Shown here: positions 15,343-24,085 of the stretch, in pieces
Layout: each line of letters starts with the position of its first letter
How positions within the stretch are numbered: position 1 is the stretch's first letter
Assembly (NCBI RefSeq): GCF_001905595.1
Contig: NZ_LIXI01000003.1
Location: 310,001 to 374,000 of the forward strand
Origin: Streptomyces sp. CB00316
GTDB taxonomy: Bacteria > Actinomycetota > Actinomycetes > Streptomycetales > Streptomycetaceae
Length of the DNA: 64,000 bases
Direction of reading: 5' to 3'
Position numbers and translations under genes: made by a program
Notes under the pieces: model-generated
Seen by the model: only the letters and a program-made list of their open reading frames with translations
Database searches by the model: none
Told to the model about the DNA's origin: nothing

Positions 15343-16578
15343 ATGAGCGTCCGCAGAAACGTCACTCCGTGGGCATCGGCCGCACTGGTACTCACCGCGC
15401 TGCTCACCACGAGCTGCGCGGGTGAGGAGCCCAACGCCGGGCGATCCGGGGCGAATCCCCCGTCCGCCACTCCGCACGGGTACGTCGAGGGAGCGAAGGA
15501 GGCCGCCGAGCAGCAGTCCCGGCTCCTCCTGAACGACCCCGACAGCGGGAACACCAGAGTTCTCGACCTCGTCACCGGCAAGGTGCACAGGACGGCTCAG
15601 GTGAAGGGCACCGTGCGGCTGGGTATGGACGGCAGGTTCGGCTACCTCCAAGCGGCCGACGGCACCCATGTGCTCGACAGCGGCGCGTGGATGGTGGATC
15701 ACGGGGACCACGTCCACTACTACAGTGCGCCGACGCGGGACGTGGGTGAGCTTCCAGCGGGCAGCCAAGCGCAGATACGCGGTGATGTCGCCGTGGCCGC
15801 GGTGACCGATGAGAACGGCCGCACCGTCCTCTACGACCGCAGCAAGTTGGAGAAGGGGCAGATCGCGATTTCTCGGACGCTGCGCGGCACTTACACCGGC
15901 GCCGTCGTGCCGTACGGGGAACACCTGCTCGCCTTCGCGAACAAGGGCGGCACCACGGAACTCGTCGTCCTCGGCCGCAAGGGTGAACGTGTGGCTTCCC
16001 CGGACGTGACGTGCGAAGCCCCCCGGGGAGACGCGGTCACCCGGCGCGGCGTGATTCTCGGCTGCGCCGACGGCGCTCTGCTCGTGCGTGCGCAGGACGG
16101 TGCCTTCACTGCCGAGGAGATCCCGTACGGGAAGCACGTCCCGGAGCGGGAGCGCGCCACTTCCTTCCGTCATCGTCCCGGCAGCGACACCCTCACCGCC
16201 CCGGCCGGAGACGACGCCGTCTGGGTCCTCGACGTCGCCGAGCGGACCTGGAAGCGGGTGGAGACCGGACCCGTCGTCGCGGTCAACACGGCCGGCGAGG
16301 GCTCCCCGCTGCTCGTTCTGGAGACCGACGGCTCGGTACACGGCTATGACATCGCGACCGGAAAGCAGACCGCACGGACCAAGCCGCTGCTGACAGCGGG
16401 GAAACGGGGCGACTCCGACGGCAGCACCCCCGTCATCGAGGTCGACCGCAGCCGCGCCTACGTCAACGACCCCGAGGGCAAGAAGGTGTTCGAGATCGAC
16501 TACAACGACGGCCTGCGCATCGCGCGCGCCTTCGACCTGGACGTCAAGCCGGTCCTCATGGTGGAGACCGGACGATGA
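15343..16578 (+). CDS. AztD-like zinc chaperone lipoprotein, divergent paralogue
   Basis: A 411-residue secreted lipoprotein: signal peptide with the lipobox LLTTSCAG, then a repeat-rich beta-propeller-like body (LLLNDPDSGNTRVLDLVTG... GSVHGYDIATGK). It has the overall layout of the AztD protein encoded two genes downstream, but the two are clearly different in sequence. A cluster DHGDHVHYY (about residue 117 on) offers three His and two Asp for metal binding, and Cys residues in VTCEAP and LGCADG recur in both paralogues. AztD proteins store periplasmic zinc and hand it to AztC. The gene overlaps aztC by 4 nt, which supports a role in the same uptake system. Confidence 0.72.
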   Translation: MSVRRNVTPWASAALVLTALLTTSCAGEEPNAGRSGANPPSATPHGYVEGAKEAAEQQSRLLLNDPDSGNTRVLDLVTGKVHRTAQVKGTVRLGMDGRFGYLQAADGTHVLDSGAWMVDHGDHVHYYSAPTRDVGELPAGSQAQIRGDVAVAAVTDENGRTVLYDRSKLEKGQIAISRTLRGTYTGAVVPYGEHLLAFANKGGTTELVVLGRKGERVASPDVTCEAPRGDAVTRRGVILGCADGALLVRAQDGAFTAEEIPYGKHVPERERATSFRHRPGSDTLTAPAGDDAVWVLDVAERTWKRVETGPVVAVNTAGEGSPLLVLETDGSVHGYDIATGKQTARTKPLLTAGKRGDSDGSTPVIEVDRSRAYVNDPEGKKVFEIDYNDGLRIARAFDLDVKPVLMVETGR

Positions 16579-17552
16579 GCCGAACCGAGGTGAACCACCG
16601 CGGGCGGGTGGGCACCGCTCGCCCGCGTCACCTGGTGGCGGGCCTGCTCGCCCTCCTGACAGCCGTGACCGCCACCGCCTGCACCACCGGCGACGACCGG
16701 CCCAGCATCGTCGTCACGACCAACATCCTCGGCGACGTCACCCGCGAGATCGTCGGCGACGAGGCCGACGTCACCGTCCTGATGAAGCCCAACGCCGACC
16801 CGCACTCCTTCGGGCTGTCGGCGGTACAGGCCGCCGAGCTGGAACAGGCCGATCTGGTCGTCTACAACGGCCTGGGCCTGGAGGAGAACGTCCTGCGGCA
16901 CGTGGACGCCGCCCGCGAGTCCGGTGTCGCCACCTTCGCGGCCGGTGAGGCGGCCGACCCGCTCACCTTCCACACCGCCGACGACGGCGGCCCCGAGGGC
17001 GAGGAAGGACAGCCCGACCCGCATTTCTGGACAGACCCCGACCGGATGCACAAGGTCACCGGCCTGATAGCCGACCAGGTCATCGAGCACGTCGACAGCG
17101 TGGACCCCGGCACGATAAGGGCCAACGCCGACCGCTACGCGAAGCAACTCACCGACCTCACCTCCTGGATGGAGAAGTCCATCGGCCGAGTCCCCGCGGA
17201 CCAGCGGGCCCTGGTCACCAACCACCACGTCTTCGGCTACCTCGCCGACCGCTTCGGCTTCGAGGTGATCGGCGCGGTCATCCCCAGCGGCACCACCCTG
17301 GCCTCACCCAGTTCCTCGGACCTGCGCTCCCTCACCGAGGCGATGGAGGGGGCAGGGGTACGCACCGTCTTCGCCGACTCCTCGCAGCCCAAACGGCTCG
17401 CTGAGGTGCTGCGAACGGAGATGGGCGGCGGGGTCCGTGTCGTCGAACTCCACTCGGAGTCCCTCACCGCCAAGGGCGCGGGCGCCGACACCTACCTGCG
17501 GATGATGCGCGCCAACACCACCGCCATGGTCACCGGCCTCACCAGCGCCTGA
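16575..17552 (+). CDS. aztC: Zinc-binding lipoprotein AztC (cluster A-I)
   Basis: A 325-residue solute-binding protein that delivers zinc to AztAB. Seen: a signal peptide ending in a lipobox (VTATACTT), and the cluster A-I metal ligands in NADPHSF, the acidic/His flexible loop with PDPHFWTDP, TNHHVFGY and the C-terminal FADSSQP (Asp). The loop EGEEGQPDPH is short and acidic compared with the His-rich loop of ZnuA, as in AztC proteins, which fits hand-off from an AztD chaperone. ATG 16575 overlaps the upstream TGA. Confidence 0.9.
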   Translation: MSRTEVNHRGRVGTARPRHLVAGLLALLTAVTATACTTGDDRPSIVVTTNILGDVTREIVGDEADVTVLMKPNADPHSFGLSAVQAAELEQADLVVYNGLGLEENVLRHVDAARESGVATFAAGEAADPLTFHTADDGGPEGEEGQPDPHFWTDPDRMHKVTGLIADQVIEHVDSVDPGTIRANADRYAKQLTDLTSWMEKSIGRVPADQRALVTNHHVFGYLADRFGFEVIGAVIPSGTTLASPSSSDLRSLTEAMEGAGVRTVFADSSQPKRLAEVLRTEMGGGVRVVELHSESLTAKGAGADTYLRMMRANTTAMVTGLTSA

Positions 17553-17565
17553 CCTTCCGATCCTC

Positions 17566-17592
17566 CCGGCACACCCGTCCAACGGGTGCCGG
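17566..17592 (+). terminator. Hairpin between aztC and aztD
   Basis: CCGGCAC(A)CCCG and CGGGTGCCGG pair with one bulged base and a 5-nt loop. No T-run follows. It may lower read-through into aztD or protect the mRNA end. Confidence 0.45.
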
Positions 17593-17642
17593 CTCGTCGT
17601 ACCCCCATGCCGCCACCGCGCGGTGCAGAAAGGAACAAACCC

Positions 17643-18845
17643 ATGAACAAGTCGATACGCGGCAGAGCCCTCACAGGCACCGCACTGGCCCTGGCCACCG
17701 CCACGGTCCTGACCGCCTGCGGCGGAGAGACCTCCTCCTCCATCGACACCAAGTCCGACAAAACCGCCGACGCCACGCCCGCGGTGGCGGTCAAGGAGCC
17801 GCTGGTCGCCACCTTCGACGGCGGCCTGTACATCCTCGACGGCGAGAGCCTGAAGCTCGCCAAGACCATTGACCTGCCTGGCTTCAACCGGGTCAATCCC
17901 GCAGGTGACAAGGACCACGTCATGGTCTCCACAGACAGCGGATTCCGCGTCCTGGACGCCACGGACCAGTCCATGACCGATATCGAGTACAAGGGCGCCA
18001 AGCCGGGCCACGTGGTCCGCCACGCCGCGAAGACCGTGCTCTTCACCGACGGCACCGGAGAGGTCAACGTCTTCGACCCCACCGCACTGAGCAGCGGCAA
18101 GAAGCCGGCAGGACGCACCTACACCTCCGCCGAGGCGCACCACGGTGTCGCCATCGAGCTGGCCGACGGCAAACTCGTGAGCACTCTGGGTACCGAGGAG
18201 AAGCGCACCGGCGCGCTGGTGCTGGACCGGAACAACAAGGAGATCGCGCGCAGCGAGGACTGCCCCGGTGTCCACGGCGAGGCCGCCGCGAAGAACGAAG
18301 CCGTCGGCGTCGGCTGTGAGGACGGCATCCTGATCTACAAGGACGGCACGTTCACCAAGATTGACTCTCCCGACGACTACGGACGCATCGGCAACCAGGC
18401 CGGCAGCGACGCCTCGCCCGTTCTGCTGGGCGACTACAAGACCGACCCCGACGCCGAGCTGGAACGCCCCACCCGCGTCTCCCTCATCGACACCGAGAAG
18501 AAGAAGCTGCGCCTGGTGGACCTGGGCACCAGCTACTCCTTCCGCTCGCTGGCACGCGGCCCGCACGGAGAGGCCCTGGTCCTCGGAACCGACGGCGCCA
18601 TCCACGTCATCGACCCGGACACCGGCAAGATCGAGAAGAAGATCCCCGTCGTGGGCGACTGGCAGGAGCCGCTGGACTGGCAGCAGGCCCGGCCCACCTT
18701 GTTCGTGCGCGGGCACGTCGCGTATGTCTCCGAGCCCGGCAAGAAGGCCCTGCACGCCATCGACGTGGAGACGGAGAAGAAGATCACCTCGGTCACCCTG
18801 CCGAAGAGCACCAACGAGCTGTCGGGCGTCGTCGCCGGACACTGA
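17643..18845 (+). CDS. aztD: Zinc metallochaperone AztD
   Basis: A 400-residue secreted lipoprotein (signal ends TVLTACGG) with a beta-propeller-like body made of recurring GGLYILDGESL-, GAIHVIDPDTGKI-type blades. The region AEAHHGVAIEL and the DCPGVHGEAAA motif match the His/Asp/Cys-bearing loops of AztD, the periplasmic zinc donor of AztC in Paracoccus. It lies 90 nt after aztC with its own ribosome site (AAAGGA) and is followed by a strong terminator, so it closes the aztB-aztD operon. Confidence 0.85.
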   Translation: MNKSIRGRALTGTALALATATVLTACGGETSSSIDTKSDKTADATPAVAVKEPLVATFDGGLYILDGESLKLAKTIDLPGFNRVNPAGDKDHVMVSTDSGFRVLDATDQSMTDIEYKGAKPGHVVRHAAKTVLFTDGTGEVNVFDPTALSSGKKPAGRTYTSAEAHHGVAIELADGKLVSTLGTEEKRTGALVLDRNNKEIARSEDCPGVHGEAAAKNEAVGVGCEDGILIYKDGTFTKIDSPDDYGRIGNQAGSDASPVLLGDYKTDPDAELERPTRVSLIDTEKKKLRLVDLGTSYSFRSLARGPHGEALVLGTDGAIHVIDPDTGKIEKKIPVVGDWQEPLDWQQARPTLFVRGHVAYVSEPGKKALHAIDVETEKKITSVTLPKSTNELSGVVAGH

Positions 18846-18861
18846 CCCCACCGACCGCGCT

Positions 18862-18906
18862 TGTGCCCTCGCCGCCACGGATCGGCGCCGCGGCGGCGAG
18901 GGCACA
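18862..18906 (+). terminator. Rho-independent-like terminator after aztD
   Basis: TGTGCCCTCGCCGCC and GGCGGCGAGGGCACA form a perfect 15-bp stem with a 15-nt loop, 16 nt after the aztD stop. No T-run follows, as is common in Streptomyces. Confidence 0.85.
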
Positions 18907-19094
18907 CGCCGACCCTGCCGGAACTGACAAACAGCCCCGGCAGCCGGCTCGACCGCAGCCTCAGCACTCTCTCCTGAGCGCGGGACTTCGCTCCGGGAAC
19001 CGGCCGGTGACGCTTAGGAGCGGTTGTACCTGGAAACGACTACTCCCGAGCGATCGCCGTTTCGGTGGTCGGCCGACACCGGGAGAGGTCTTAC

Positions 19095-20597
19095 GTGGAC
19101 GCGCCCCTATATCTGAGGCCCAGGGTGGAGCCGCCGCTCGCCGGACTGCTGACGGACCGGCACTTCCTGCACTCGCTCGTCGACGCGCTGGGTTCGCCGC
19201 TCAACGTGCTGCTCCCCGAGGCCGTGGCCGACAACGTTGCCCGCTTTCGTGCCGTCTACGGCCGTCACCATCTCTCCGGGCGCGTGTACTTCGCGCACAA
19301 GGCGAATCGTTCCAGCGCCCTGCTGCGGCGGCTGGCGGCGGAGGACCCGGCTACCGTCGGTGTCGACGTCGCCTCCGTGGCGGAGCTGAGGCACGCACTG
19401 GGTTGCGGCTTCACGGGCGACCGCATCATGGCCACCGGTCCCAAGGACGCCGCGTTCCTCTGGCTGGCGGCCCGCGTCGGAGCGACCGTCAACCTGGACT
19501 CGCCCGGCGAACTGGAACGGCTCTCCGGCCTGGTGCGCGCGCACGGGCTCGCCCGGGTCGCCGTGCTGGTGCGCCTGTCGGGGTTCGAGTACGCCTCCGG
19601 CCGCGAGGGAGTAGGCACCCGACTGCTCTCCCGGCGCAGTCGTTTCGGCACTCCGGTACGGGACGCGGAGGCACTGCTGTCGGCGCTCGAACGCAACACG
19701 GACACAGTGGAGTTCGTCGGCGCCGCTTACCACCTGGATACCACCGGCGTCGAGGAGAAGGCGCGGGCGCTGGAGCAGTGCGTGCTGTTCATGGACGAAT
19801 GCCGGGCACGGGGACTCGCACCGCGCGCTCTCGACATCGGAGGCGGATTCGGCGTCGGCTACGTCGCCGAGGCGGAGGAATGGGAGCGGTGGACCACCGC
19901 GCTGACCGAGGCGGTGCTCGGTGTCCGCCCGCCGTTGACCTGGCGCGGTCACGGATACGGGCTGCGCAACGAGGGCGGCACGGTGCGCGGTGCCGCCGCC
20001 CTGTACCCCGCGCACCGCCCCACCGCAGGCCCCGGCTACCTCGACGAGCTGCTCTCCCTGCCCGCGCCGGTGCTGGGCCGCCCACCCGCCACCCTCCTGC
20101 TGGAGCACCTCCACGACCTGTACATCGAACCGGGGCGCTCTCTCGTCGACCAGTGCGGACTGTCGCTCGCACGCGTGCTGGACGTACGCCCCGTGGACAC
20201 GGACTCCGGACACCACCTGGTGCACCTCGCCATGAACGCGGGCGACATGAGCCTGGAGGAGCACGGCGTCCTGGTGGACCCCGTCCTGCTGCCACGGGGT
20301 GAAGCCGCGGCCGGTGACGGGGAGCCGGCCGGTGTCTACCTGACGGGCAACCTCTGCCTGGAAGGTGACCTCATCACTCGCCGTTCGGTCCATCTTCCCC
20401 GACTGCCGCGGGCCGGGGACCTGCTGGCCTTCGTCAACACCGCCGGGTACGCCATGGACTTCCACGCCCACCGCGCGCAGCGGCAGCCGGTCGCGCGGAC
20501 GGTCGCGGTGGAGCGGCGGGGCGAATCCTGGAACTGGTGCCCGGACGAGGACTACTGGCCGATCACACCCGTGGGGGAGCAGCCGGATGAGGTATGA
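19095..20597 (+). CDS. Group III PLP decarboxylase (Y4yA / diaminopimelate decarboxylase-like)
   Basis: A 500-residue alanine-racemase-fold decarboxylase. Seen: the PLP-lysine segment VYFAHKANRS, the phosphate-binding DIGGGFG, the substrate/PLP segment YIEPGRSLVD, and the C-terminal TGNLCLEGDLI, which supplies the active-site Cys across the dimer, plus AGYAMDFHAHR. The family decarboxylates D- or L-centred diamino acids (diaminopimelate, ornithine, or citryl-diaminopropionate in siderophore pathways). It is longer than LysA (about 420-450) and the first gene of a four-gene set, overlapping the next gene by 11 nt, so a biosynthetic rather than housekeeping role is likely. Start: GTG at 19095 preceded by GGGAGAGG. 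The 5' gap shows no clear Zur box. Confidence 0.8.
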   Translation: MDAPLYLRPRVEPPLAGLLTDRHFLHSLVDALGSPLNVLLPEAVADNVARFRAVYGRHHLSGRVYFAHKANRSSALLRRLAAEDPATVGVDVASVAELRHALGCGFTGDRIMATGPKDAAFLWLAARVGATVNLDSPGELERLSGLVRAHGLARVAVLVRLSGFEYASGREGVGTRLLSRRSRFGTPVRDAEALLSALERNTDTVEFVGAAYHLDTTGVEEKARALEQCVLFMDECRARGLAPRALDIGGGFGVGYVAEAEEWERWTTALTEAVLGVRPPLTWRGHGYGLRNEGGTVRGAAALYPAHRPTAGPGYLDELLSLPAPVLGRPPATLLLEHLHDLYIEPGRSLVDQCGLSLARVLDVRPVDTDSGHHLVHLAMNAGDMSLEEHGVLVDPVLLPRGEAAAGDGEPAGVYLTGNLCLEGDLITRRSVHLPRLPRAGDLLAFVNTAGYAMDFHAHRAQRQPVARTVAVERRGESWNWCPDEDYWPITPVGEQPDEV

Positions 20598-21924
20598 CAG
20601 CATCACCGAGGCCATAGGCAACACGCCTCTGGTGCGCATAGATCCCGCCGTGCACGGACTGCGCAACATCGATCTCTACGCCAAACTGGAGATGCTCAAC
20701 CCGTTCGGTTCCGTCAAGGACCGGCCCGCGTGGCACATGGCCCGGCCTCACCTGGAGGCTGCCACCGCCGGTGACGGGACGGTGGTGGAGCTTTCCAGCG
20801 GCAACACCGCCAAGGCGCTGGCCCTGTTGGCCGGTATGCACGGCGTGAGGTTCAAGAGCGTCACCAACCGCATGCGCGTACCCGAGATCAAGGAACTCCT
20901 GCTGCTCATCGGTGCCGAGATCGAGGAACTTCCCGGGCGCAGCGAGTGCCTCGATCCGACCGACACGGACGACCCGCTGACGCACTTCCACCAGGCGCTC
21001 TCGGACCCGGGGAGCACATATCTGCACACCGACCAGTACTTCAACCCCCGCAACGTCGAGGCCCACGCGGAGGGCACCGGCCCCGAGATCGTGAAGGATC
21101 TCGACGGCCGGGTGCCGGACTGGTTCATCGCCTGCGTGGGTACGGCCGGTTCGTCGACCGGTGTCGCCAGGGTTCTGCGCGAGCACGACCCGCGCGTGCG
21201 GGTCCTCGGCCTGGTCGCCCACAAATCGGACTTCATACCGGGCATCCGCACCATCGACGAGGTCCACCAGGTCGGCCTGTTCGACCCGGCCACCTACGAC
21301 ACCATCGAGTCTGTCACCTCGGACGAGGCCATCGACGGAATGATCACCCTGATCCGCCGCTGCGGACTGCTGAGCGGACCGACCGGCGGCGCCGCCTACC
21401 AAGGGGCGGTTCGGCAACTGCGCTACGCCGACGACGAGCTGGACGGGACGGGGCAGCGTCGTACGGCGGTGTTCATCGTGTGCGACCGGGCCGAGAGCTA
21501 TCTCAGCTATGTGCGTCAGCGGCGCCCGGAACTCCTGGGCCGAACGGCCCGCGGGCGGTCCGCGGCGGCCGTCACCGACGCCGAGGCCCGTGCGGAGGCT
21601 CGCGTCATCGGGGTGGACGAGGCCCGGCGCTGGTCTGCCGAGGGCGATCCTCGTCCACTCGTCGTCGACCTGCGCAGCCCGCACGCCTACGCCGCCCTGC
21701 ACATCGAGGGCTCGCTCAACATCGTCGACGAGGTGTTCGAGGACCTGCTCCGTGGCGGGCTCCCCTTCAGCAAGCGCACTCCCGTACTGCTCGCCTGCCC
21801 CGTCGGCGAGAAATCACTGCGTTACGCTGCCGCGCTGACGCGGATGGGCCACCCGGACGTCCGGAGTCTGACCGGCGGAATCGTCGCCTGGCGGGACGCG
21901 GGCGCACCGCTGGTGCGCGAATGA
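20587..21924 (+). CDS. Cysteine synthase-like PLP enzyme fused to a rhodanese domain
   Basis: A 445-residue fusion. Residues 1 to about 325 are a beta-family PLP enzyme (CysK/CysM/SbnA fold): PLP-lysine NPFGSVKDRP, SSGNTAKALALL, GTAGSSTGVAR, SGPTGGAAY. Residues about 340-445 are a rhodanese: DLRSPHAYAALHIEGSLNI and the active loop ACPVGEKS with Cys present. The fold performs beta-replacement on activated serine, making cysteine, or 2,3-diaminopropionate precursors as SbnA does. A joined rhodanese suggests that sulfur is carried as a persulfide to the active site. It lies between a decarboxylase and a SufS-like enzyme, all overlapping. The true donor and product are unknown. Confidence 0.8.
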   Translation: MRYDSITEAIGNTPLVRIDPAVHGLRNIDLYAKLEMLNPFGSVKDRPAWHMARPHLEAATAGDGTVVELSSGNTAKALALLAGMHGVRFKSVTNRMRVPEIKELLLLIGAEIEELPGRSECLDPTDTDDPLTHFHQALSDPGSTYLHTDQYFNPRNVEAHAEGTGPEIVKDLDGRVPDWFIACVGTAGSSTGVARVLREHDPRVRVLGLVAHKSDFIPGIRTIDEVHQVGLFDPATYDTIESVTSDEAIDGMITLIRRCGLLSGPTGGAAYQGAVRQLRYADDELDGTGQRRTAVFIVCDRAESYLSYVRQRRPELLGRTARGRSAAAVTDAEARAEARVIGVDEARRWSAEGDPRPLVVDLRSPHAYAALHIEGSLNIVDEVFEDLLRGGLPFSKRTPVLLACPVGEKSLRYAAALTRMGHPDVRSLTGGIVAWRDAGAPLVRE

Positions 21925-23144
21925 GCCCGGCCGGCCCCCTTCCTTCCCCAGAGCCCGAGAGCCCGCTCTGGCAGCGGGAAGCGAGGCAACAGTTCCCCAT
22001 CGTCACCGCCCACCCGGAGCTGGCATACCTCGACAGCGCTGCCACGTCCCAGAAGCCACTTGCCGTGCTGGAGGCCGTTCAGACCTACCTCACGACGTCG
22101 AACGCCAACGCCGGCCGCGGCACCTACCCCTGGGCCAACCGGACGACGGAACTGGTGGAGTCGACCCGCGAACGGGTCAAGGAGTTCCTCCATGACCCCG
22201 AACCGGGCCGCACCGGCGTCCACTTCACCAGTGGCACCACCGAGGGCCTGCGGACCGTCGCCCGCGACTGGCTCGTGCCGTACCTCACCGACGGGGACGA
22301 GATCCTCGTGCCGTACGCCGACCACCGGGCCAACCTGGACCCCTGGCTAGAGGCCCGGCGACTGCTGGCCGAGCGCGGCGTCCAGGTCCGCGTGCGGGCG
22401 CTGCCGTACCAAGCGGGCTCCGGAGACTACGACCATCTGGCCCTGCACCGGGCCGTGGGCCCGCGGACCCGCTTCGTGGCCGCCACCCACGTCCACCATG
22501 TCTACGGCGGCGACATGAACGTGCACCGTATCCGTGAAGCGGTCGGCCCGGACGTGGCCATCTGCCTGGACGCGGCGCAGAGCGTCGGCCACCTGCCCGT
22601 CCATCTCGACGCCCCGTCCCTCGACGTGGACTTCGTCGTCTTCTCGGGGCACAAGGCGATGGCTCTGCCAGGCTCGGGGGTGGTCTGGGCGCGCAATACG
22701 CGAGGGCCGGCGTTCCGGCCGGAGGGCTGGCAGGGCACGCCGAACACCGCGGGCATCGTCTCGCTGCGGGCCGCTCTCGACTGGCTCGACACGATCGGAC
22801 CGGAGCGCGTCGCACACTGGACGACGATGCTCTCCACCCGGTTGACGGACCGGCTCGGGCACCTGGGGCCGTACGAGGTCGTCGGCTGTCAGGCGAGCCT
22901 GTCCGCCGACTCCGCCCTGCCCGCCGAGCAGCGCCGACGCGGCATCGTCACCTTCCGGCACCGCGACATCCCCTCCGACGATCTCGGGTTCATTCTCTAC
23001 AGCCACGGCTTCATGGTGCGGGCCGACAACCTGTGCCAGGCCGGCTCCGACGGCCGGGACGCTTCGGTGCGCGTGAGCCTGCACGTGTACAACACGGTGG
23101 AGGAGATCGACCGGCTGCTGGCCGTCCTCGCGTCGTTGGCATGA
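21921..23144 (+). CDS. SufS-like class V aminotransferase / cysteine desulfurase
   Basis: A 407-residue fold-type I PLP enzyme: LAYLDSAATSQKP near the N-terminus, THVHHVYGGD, CLDAAQSVGHLPV (PLP aspartate) and the PLP-lysine FSGHKAMALPGSGVVW. At the place of the SufS loop RTGHHCAQP it has VRADNLCQA, so the Cys is kept but its neighbours differ. It could be a desulfurase feeding the adjacent rhodanese, or an aminotransferase. The ATG overlaps the upstream stop by 4 nt. No Suf scaffold genes are near, which argues against iron-sulfur assembly. Confidence 0.78.
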   Translation: MSPAGPLPSPEPESPLWQREARQQFPIVTAHPELAYLDSAATSQKPLAVLEAVQTYLTTSNANAGRGTYPWANRTTELVESTRERVKEFLHDPEPGRTGVHFTSGTTEGLRTVARDWLVPYLTDGDEILVPYADHRANLDPWLEARRLLAERGVQVRVRALPYQAGSGDYDHLALHRAVGPRTRFVAATHVHHVYGGDMNVHRIREAVGPDVAICLDAAQSVGHLPVHLDAPSLDVDFVVFSGHKAMALPGSGVVWARNTRGPAFRPEGWQGTPNTAGIVSLRAALDWLDTIGPERVAHWTTMLSTRLTDRLGHLGPYEVVGCQASLSADSALPAEQRRRGIVTFRHRDIPSDDLGFILYSHGFMVRADNLCQAGSDGRDASVRVSLHVYNTVEEIDRLLAVLASLA

Positions 23145-23152
23145 AAGGCAAT

Positions 23153-23167
23153 TGATAATCGTTATCA
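23153..23167. promoter_or_regulatory. Zur-like box upstream of the methyltransferase gene
   Basis: TGATAATCGTTATCA has perfect 6-bp arms around TCG and matches TGAAAATNATTTTCA at 11 of 14 positions. Its 13-bp core is identical to that of the box at 25364-25378. It lies 8 nt after the stop of the SufS-like gene. Confidence 0.7.
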
Positions 23168-23224
23168 TCTGTAGGACCGTCGGTGCCCCCGCACGGACGA
23201 GAGACAGACGAGGTGACGCAAGCT

Positions 23225-24025
23225 ATGGGTGTGAGCATGGCGACGGCCAGGACCTGGGTCGAGCGCTGGGAACGCCAGCAGGAGCGGTACGCGGTGGACC
23301 GCGAGGAGCGGTTCACCGTGATCGCCGATGTCGTCGAACACGCCATCGTAGGCCGCGCCGTCCCCCTCCTGCTGGACCTCGGGTGCGGCCCCGGCTCCCT
23401 GGCCGCCAGGCTCGACGCCCGCTTCCCGAACGCCGAGATCGTGGCCGCCGACATGGACCCGGTGCTGCTGGAACTGGGACGTACCCACCATGCCGACGCC
23501 GCCCGCTACGTCGACACCGTCATCGGAGCGGACGGCTGGACCGACGCCCTTCAGCTGGACCGCCCCTTGGACGCCGCCGTCTCGACGACCGCGCTGCACT
23601 ACCTGACCGAGCCGGTGCTGCTGCGCACCTACCGTGCCCTCGCGTCCCTGCTGCGCCCCGGCGGCGTCCTGGTCAACGGGGACCACTTCCCGCCGGACGC
23701 GGTGGCCTGTTCGGAGCTCACCGCCCATGTGGGCCGTCGAAGGTCCGAGCGCACGGGTGGCCGCGGGCGCGAGGACTGGCAGTCCTGGTGGGACGCGGCA
23801 GCCAGGGACCCCGAACTGACCGACCTGCTCGATGAACGCCGGCGGCGCCATGCCCTCCATGCCGGCAGCGGCGGCGACGAGCAGGTCACAGTGAGCCGAC
23901 ACGCCGCACTGCTTCGTCGGGCCGGCTTCGCCCACGTCGCACCGGTCTGGCAGTTCGGAGACAGCACCGTGATGGTGGCGGTCATGGGGGACACGGGCGG
24001 GCTTCCCGCTCCCGCCGGAACCTGA
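23225..24025 (+). CDS. SAM-dependent methyltransferase (class I)
   Basis: A 266-residue enzyme with the SAM-binding motif LLLDLGCGPGSLAARL, the acidic AADMD motif and ALHYLTEPVLL after motif III. The central part is typical of small-molecule methyltransferases. Substrate unknown. A Zur-like palindrome lies 57 nt upstream of the chosen ATG, so it should be expressed in zinc starvation, and position makes it the fourth enzyme of the PLP-gene set. GTG starts at 23183 or 23213 are possible; I chose 23225 because a GAGG lies 11 nt upstream and the coding pattern is convincing from there. Confidence 0.78.
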   Translation: MGVSMATARTWVERWERQQERYAVDREERFTVIADVVEHAIVGRAVPLLLDLGCGPGSLAARLDARFPNAEIVAADMDPVLLELGRTHHADAARYVDTVIGADGWTDALQLDRPLDAAVSTTALHYLTEPVLLRTYRALASLLRPGGVLVNGDHFPPDAVACSELTAHVGRRRSERTGGRGREDWQSWWDAAARDPELTDLLDERRRRHALHAGSGGDEQVTVSRHAALLRRAGFAHVAPVWQFGDSTVMVAVMGDTGGLPAPAGT

Positions 24026-24085
24026 GGGCAGTGGCGGGAGCGGATCGCTGGAGACCGTTGCGGGGGAGGGGAGTTGCCGCGGCTC

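Noticed and set aside
21921..23144. SufS of an iron-sulfur assembly operon.
   Set aside because: The Cys loop differs from RTGHHCAQP, and no sufB, sufC, sufD or sufU is nearby.
23153..23167. The GATAATCGTTATC palindromes as iron (IdeR/DmdR) boxes.
   Set aside because: Streptomycete iron boxes follow TTAGGTTAGGCTAACCTAA; these sites do not, and the neighbouring genes are zinc-related.
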